Notes under the pieces: model-generated
Seen by the model: only the letters and a program-made list of their open reading frames with translations
The model's database searches: none
What the model was told of the DNA's origin: nothing
From: CAYPGJ01 sp964638515
GTDB taxonomy: Bacteria > Planctomycetota > Phycisphaerae > Phycisphaerales > UBA1924
Reading direction: 5' to 3'
DNA length: 64,000 nt
Assembly: GCA_964638515.1 (NCBI GenBank)
Contig: CAZWZL010000010.1
Span: forward strand, 1 to 64,000
Part shown: piece by piece, positions 60,800-64,000 of the stretch
Position numbering within the stretch: position 1 is the first letter of the stretch
Layout: each line of letters opens with the position of its first letter
Made by a program: the position numbers and the translations under genes

Positions 60800-62212
60800 A
60801 TGGCAGGCAAGCAGCACAAGGAGAGGACGTCGCTGTCGGTGGCCGCGGAGCGCGCGGTGGTGGCCGCGGTGCGCCTGGGGGATGCGGCGGACGACGCGGC
60901 GTCGCTGGAGGAGCTGCGGTCGCTGGCCGAGACGGCCGGGGCGAGCGTGGTTGGCGAGATGACGCAGCGGCGGCAGAAGCCGGACCCGGCGTCGTACATC
61001 GGCTCGGGCAAGCTGGAGGAGCTCAAGGCGCTGTGCGATGAGCTCAAGGCGAGCCTGGTGATCTTTGATAATGACTTGTCGCCGTCGCAGATCGCGAACA
61101 TCGAGGAGGTCGTGGGGCGGAAGATCGTGGATCGGTCGGAGCTGATCCTGGACATCTTCGCGTCGCGCGCGACGACGCACGAGGCGAAGCTGCAGGTGGA
61201 GCTGGCGCAGCTGGAGTACACGTACCCGCGCCTGCGCGCGATGTGGGACCACCTCGAGCGGATCGTGGGCGGCGGCGGGCTGACGGGCATCGGGACGCGC
61301 GGCCCCGGCGAACAGCAGCTGGAAATCGACCGGCGGCTGGTGCGGAATCGGCTGGGCGCGTTGCGGCGCGAGCTGTCGGGGATACAGGCGCGCAAGCGGC
61401 GCGAGGTGCAGAAGCGGAACCAGGACTTCTTCACGGTGGGGCTCGTGGGGTACACCAACGCGGGCAAGAGCACGCTGTTCAACACGCTCACGGCCGGCGG
61501 GGCGTACGTCGCGGACAAGCTCTTCGCCACGCTGATGACGCGGACTCGCGAATGGGACCTCGGGGACTCGCTGCGGGTGATGCTGTCGGACACCGTCGGG
61601 TTCGTGCGCGATCTGCCGCACAACCTGGTGGCGTCGTTCCGGGCGACGCTGGAGGAGGCGACGCACGCGGATTTGCTCTTGATTGTGTTGGATGTGTCGG
61701 ACCCGCGGGCCGAGATGCAGTTCGAGACGGTGCGGAAGACGCTGGACGAGCTGGAGAAGGATGTCGGTGGTCGGGAAGAGAAGAGCGAGGACGCGGATGC
61801 GCCGCGGTGGAAGCCGCCGCAGCGGCTGCTGCTGCTGAACAAGGTGGACAGGCTGAGTGATCGGTCGGTGATCGCGTTGTGGCAGAACAAGTTCCCCCCC
61901 GGAACGGTTGCGTTGCCGATCGTCGCGCGCGAGGCGGGTGGCGAGGGGCACGAGGCGTTGGCGGTGGCGGTGCGGGAGGCGCTGCGGGGGGCGATGGTGG
62001 AGCGGACGGTGCTGGCGCCCTTGAACAACTCGAGGGCCGTGGCGGCCGTGGAGCGCAAGACGCAGGTGCTGGAGCGGGACTACACGGAGACGGAGGCGCG
62101 GTTCCGGGTGCGGGTGGGGGCGAGGCAGATTGATCAGTTGTTCGCGGCGGGGGCGACGGTGCTGCCGGAGAACGGGGCGGTGGGCGGCGCGACGGCGCAG
62201 TTCACGGCGTGA
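60800..62212 (+). CDS. hflX: HflX ribosome-associated GTPase
   Basis: This 470-residue GTPase splits stalled or stressed 70S ribosomes. The N-terminal HflX domain includes PDPASYIGSGKLEEL (about 61-75), then RGPGEQQLEIDRRL (167-180). The G domain carries G1 GYTNAGKS (217-224), G3 DTVGFVRDLP (264-273) and G4 NKVDRL near 340. A C-terminal domain of about 100 residues follows. No Shine-Dalgarno is visible before ATG 60800. The plus strand here is notably G-rich. It converges with the PEP-CTERM gene at 62300. Confidence 0.94.
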   Translation: MAGKQHKERTSLSVAAERAVVAAVRLGDAADDAASLEELRSLAETAGASVVGEMTQRRQKPDPASYIGSGKLEELKALCDELKASLVIFDNDLSPSQIANIEEVVGRKIVDRSELILDIFASRATTHEAKLQVELAQLEYTYPRLRAMWDHLERIVGGGGLTGIGTRGPGEQQLEIDRRLVRNRLGALRRELSGIQARKRREVQKRNQDFFTVGLVGYTNAGKSTLFNTLTAGGAYVADKLFATLMTRTREWDLGDSLRVMLSDTVGFVRDLPHNLVASFRATLEEATHADLLLIVLDVSDPRAEMQFETVRKTLDELEKDVGGREEKSEDADAPRWKPPQRLLLLNKVDRLSDRSVIALWQNKFPPGTVALPIVAREAGGEGHEALAVAVREALRGAMVERTVLAPLNNSRAVAAVERKTQVLERDYTETEARFRVRVGARQIDQLFAAGATVLPENGAVGGATAQFTA

Positions 62213-62250
62213 GAAGAAAGAAAAGCCGCCCGGCTTCGTGGCCGAGCGGT
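62213..62250 (-). terminator. Terminator for the PEP-CTERM gene at 62300
   Basis: CCGC (62226-62229) pairs with GCGG (62246-62249), and CGGC (62231-62234) with GCCG (62241-62244), across one mismatch. The minus strand continues TTTTCTTTCTTCTC. It lies 50 bases past the stop. Confidence 0.75.
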
Positions 62251-62299
62251 CGTGCGGGGGATCAGATGAGGGCGAGGCGGGGACTCGCGTGGACGCGGC

Positions 62300-62956
62300 T
62301 CAGCGTCGACGGCGGAAGGCGACAACGCCCGCGAAGCCGGCAAGGCTCAGGCCGAGCGGCGTGGGCAACGGGATCACCGGGAAGTCGCAGAACGATGCGC
62401 CGGTGAGCACGATGTCGTAGTCGCCGCCGCTAAACGACGGGCCAGACCAGTGATCGAGTGGTCCGGCGCCCGCGAACGGGCCGTACACGGGCGGGAATGG
62501 AAACGTCTCGAAAATAAGCGCGCCGCTCGCGTCCCGCGGATCGTAGTCGTACGCGGAGATCGCCAGCAGATAGTGGCCCGACAGCCCGGAGTACAGGGCA
62601 TTGCCGACCGGCAGGATGCCGTTGCCCGCAAGGCCACCGCCGTCATCGTTGGCCGCGACGCCGACGCCCGCCATTGTGAAGAGGAACAACTGCGAGTCCC
62701 ATGTCCCGCCTCCGGGCCCGGCGAGTGCCACGCCCTCGGCTGAGAACGTCGCGCCATCGATGTAGATGCAGTACATGTCGGCGTGGCCTGTGGCGAGCGT
62801 CCCGTAGATGTTGGTCAGCGCGCCAACACCGACCGGCACCTGATGCGTGGCGACGAGTTCACCCGCATCGCCGACTTCGGTCCAGGTCGTCGCGGTCGCG
62901 ACTCCTGCGGAGACGACCATCGCTGCACACGCGCCAAACTTCATGAACTTGCTCAT
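62300..62956 (-). CDS. PEP-CTERM surface protein
   Basis: This 218-residue exported protein has a signal peptide (about 5-22, ending VATAT) and a tail of PTPLGLSLAGFAGVVAFRRRR, the hydrophobic and Arg-rich PEP-CTERM signature. The body contains DPRDASGALIFETFPFPPVYG and DHWSGPSFSGGDYDIVLTG, as in small PEP-CTERM proteins of unknown role. ATG 62956 was chosen over 62989; the longer frame adds basic residues only. It shares no obvious body similarity with the two paralogues at 34-36 kb. Confidence 0.86.
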   Translation of the reverse strand: MSKFMKFGACAAMVVSAGVATATTWTEVGDAGELVATHQVPVGVGALTNIYGTLATGHADMYCIYIDGATFSAEGVALAGPGGGTWDSQLFLFTMAGVGVAANDDGGGLAGNGILPVGNALYSGLSGHYLLAISAYDYDPRDASGALIFETFPFPPVYGPFAGAGPLDHWSGPSFSGGDYDIVLTGASFCDFPVIPLPTPLGLSLAGFAGVVAFRRRR

Positions 62957-63282
62957 GAGCACCGCTCTCTTTCTCTTCGTGGCGACCACCCCGTCGCCAA
63001 AGTAAGCCCGTCTTTGTGGGCCGCAACATCACGGCCCCCAAAACAGGCCCCTTTAAATTTAGGGACAGCAAGTTCCAGATCCTAGGGTTTTCTCTACGAG
63101 AAGTCGGTAATCCACTCGGAAATGTGCGAGCTGATACCAAACTTTCTACGAACATATCTGCCCCGAGCGCGGTTGTGCGTGAAGCGCACGCCGGTCGACC
63201 GCCGATCGAACGATCTTCCGCGTTCCTCGAGCCGGTTGAGTGGACAATCCCCCGATGACCGCCGATACTCCCGCCCCTTACC
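62957..63282. other. Intergenic region upstream of tRNA-Thr
   Basis: This 326-base region is relatively AT-rich around 63050-63160 compared with the window. It should contain promoters for the PEP-CTERM gene (minus) and the tRNA (plus). No clear -35/-10 pair was found. Confidence 0.5.
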
Positions 63283-63355
63283 GCCACCTTAGCTCAGTCG
63301 GTAGAGCGGCGCTTTCGTAAAGCGCAGGTCGCCGGTTCAAGTCCGGCAGGTGGCT
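63283..63355 (+). tRNA. tRNA-Thr (anticodon CGT)
   Basis: A complete cloverleaf fits: acceptor GCCACCT pairs with AGGTGGC, D-arm GCTC/GAGC, anticodon stem GCGCT/AGCGC with loop TTCGTAA (U33, anticodon CGT at 63316-63318), five-base variable loop and T-arm GCCGG/CCGGC with TTCAAGT. The CCA end is not encoded. It reads ACG codons for threonine. Confidence 0.95.
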
Positions 63356-63498
63356 TTCGCCCCCCTCGGCGACCACCGCACGCCGCCCCCCTCGGGCAGC
63401 TTGTGTCGTTTTGGGAGGTTGCGTGAGTGTGGGCGGGGCTTTCCGCTTGTGAGGCAGACGCCGAACGCGGCGCTCCACACACCTCACGGAGACCTCCC

Positions 63499-64000
63499 AT
63501 GACCTGCACCCGATTGAACCCGTTGCTTGCACGGCTCGGCGCCCTGGCGCTCGTGGCCGGCGCCGCGCACGGCCAGGCCGGCACGCTGCCGCCCTGCAAC
63601 GGCGACGCCAACGTCGATCGCATCGTGAACTTCCTCGATCTGAACATCGTGCTCGCGGACTTCGGGCGGTCCGGCGGGGTTCGCCCGGGAGACCTCAACG
63701 GCGACGGACGCACGGACTTCCTCGACCTGAATCTGGTGCTGTCGAACTTCACGCGCGAGTGCCACGCCGCGTACATCAACGCGGTGGACCACGTGGTGGT
63801 GAAGCCGGGGCACTCGGTGAATCTGCCGTTCTCGTTCGCGAACCCTTCGAGCGTGCTGAACTCGCGGTATGACTTCACGTTCAGCAAGGCTGCGGGCTCG
63901 CCGACGGTGACGTTCTCGCCCGCCGCGGGCAACGCGACGCTGGCGCCGAACACGTTGTACTCGTCGGCGACCTCGGTTTCCGTGCCGAACACCGGCAACG
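63499..64000 (+). CDS. Secreted protein with N-terminal dockerin (partial)
   Basis: An open frame from ATG 63499 runs off the right edge with at least 167 codons. GGAG lies seven bases upstream. The signal peptide (about 8-28, ending AHGQ) is followed at once by two dockerin-like calcium repeats: GDANVDRIVNFLDLNIVLADFG (about 36-57) and GDLNGDGRTDFLDLNLVLSNF (about 66-86). A beta-rich domain then begins (VDHVVVKPGHSVNLPFSF). Dockerins are usually at the C-terminus, so this position is odd. The rest of the protein lies outside the window. Confidence 0.82.
   Translation, partial: MTCTRLNPLLARLGALALVAGAAHGQAGTLPPCNGDANVDRIVNFLDLNIVLADFGRSGGVRPGDLNGDGRTDFLDLNLVLSNFTRECHAAYINAVDHVVVKPGHSVNLPFSFANPSSVLNSRYDFTFSKAAGSPTVTFSPAAGNATLAPNTLYSSATSVSVPNTGN

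Overview
The window is GC-rich bacterial chromosome that reads as a planctomycete, probably of the class Phycisphaerae. The reasons are: many secreted proteins carry dockerin-like D-x-N-x-D-G calcium repeats or PEP-CTERM-type tails (a Pro-containing motif, a hydrophobic stretch and an Arg-rich end); an ECF-like sigma factor sits next to a Ser/Thr kinase; prepilin-like exported proteins are present; and there is a large type II secretion locus. I see no insertion sequence, phage region or CRISPR array. One tRNA (Thr, anticodon CGT) is present.

Layout. 0-9 kb holds housekeeping and membrane genes: DUF2200, DUF2254, an APC permease, an aquaporin, a nitronate-monooxygenase-like enzyme and a DEAD-box RNA helicase. 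9-24.8 kb holds minus-strand surface and regulatory genes: a pentameric ligand-gated ion channel translationally coupled to a TPR lipoprotein, a di-haem beta-propeller/dockerin protein, a repetitive PEP-CTERM protein, a sigma factor plus kinase pair, a multi-dockerin protein and a prepilin-like protein. 24.9-31.1 kb is a tightly packed six-gene minus-strand operon: KamA radical SAM enzyme, YkgJ-like cysteine protein, two divergent ATP-grasp ligases, a GNAT-HDAC fusion and a GNAT. This is the best candidate for an undescribed pathway. 31.4-33.7 kb holds a CstB-like persulfide dioxygenase/rhodanese and a TauE/SafE permease, which suggests sulfide detoxification. 33.7-36.2 kb holds an Hsp20 and two PEP-CTERM paralogues.

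36.5-50.6 kb runs on the minus strand from secretin to ATPase, platform protein, pseudopilins, GspC/L/M-like proteins and a TPR lipoprotein, nearly every junction overlapping, followed by a large dockerin protein. This complex could export the many signal-peptide proteins nearby. 50.8-57.7 kb holds a cobalamin-binding-like protein, a phytase-like esterase, DUF2325, a release-factor-like protein, TsaD and an S41 protease. 57.8-60.5 kb holds a SUMF1-like PEP-CTERM protein overlapping a dockerin gene that is interrupted by an in-frame TAG. 60.8-64 kb holds HflX, a further PEP-CTERM protein, tRNA-Thr and the start of a protein with an N-terminal dockerin.

Identifications rest on reading the translations by eye. 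No database search was run, so family names are recognitions and substrates are mostly inferred.
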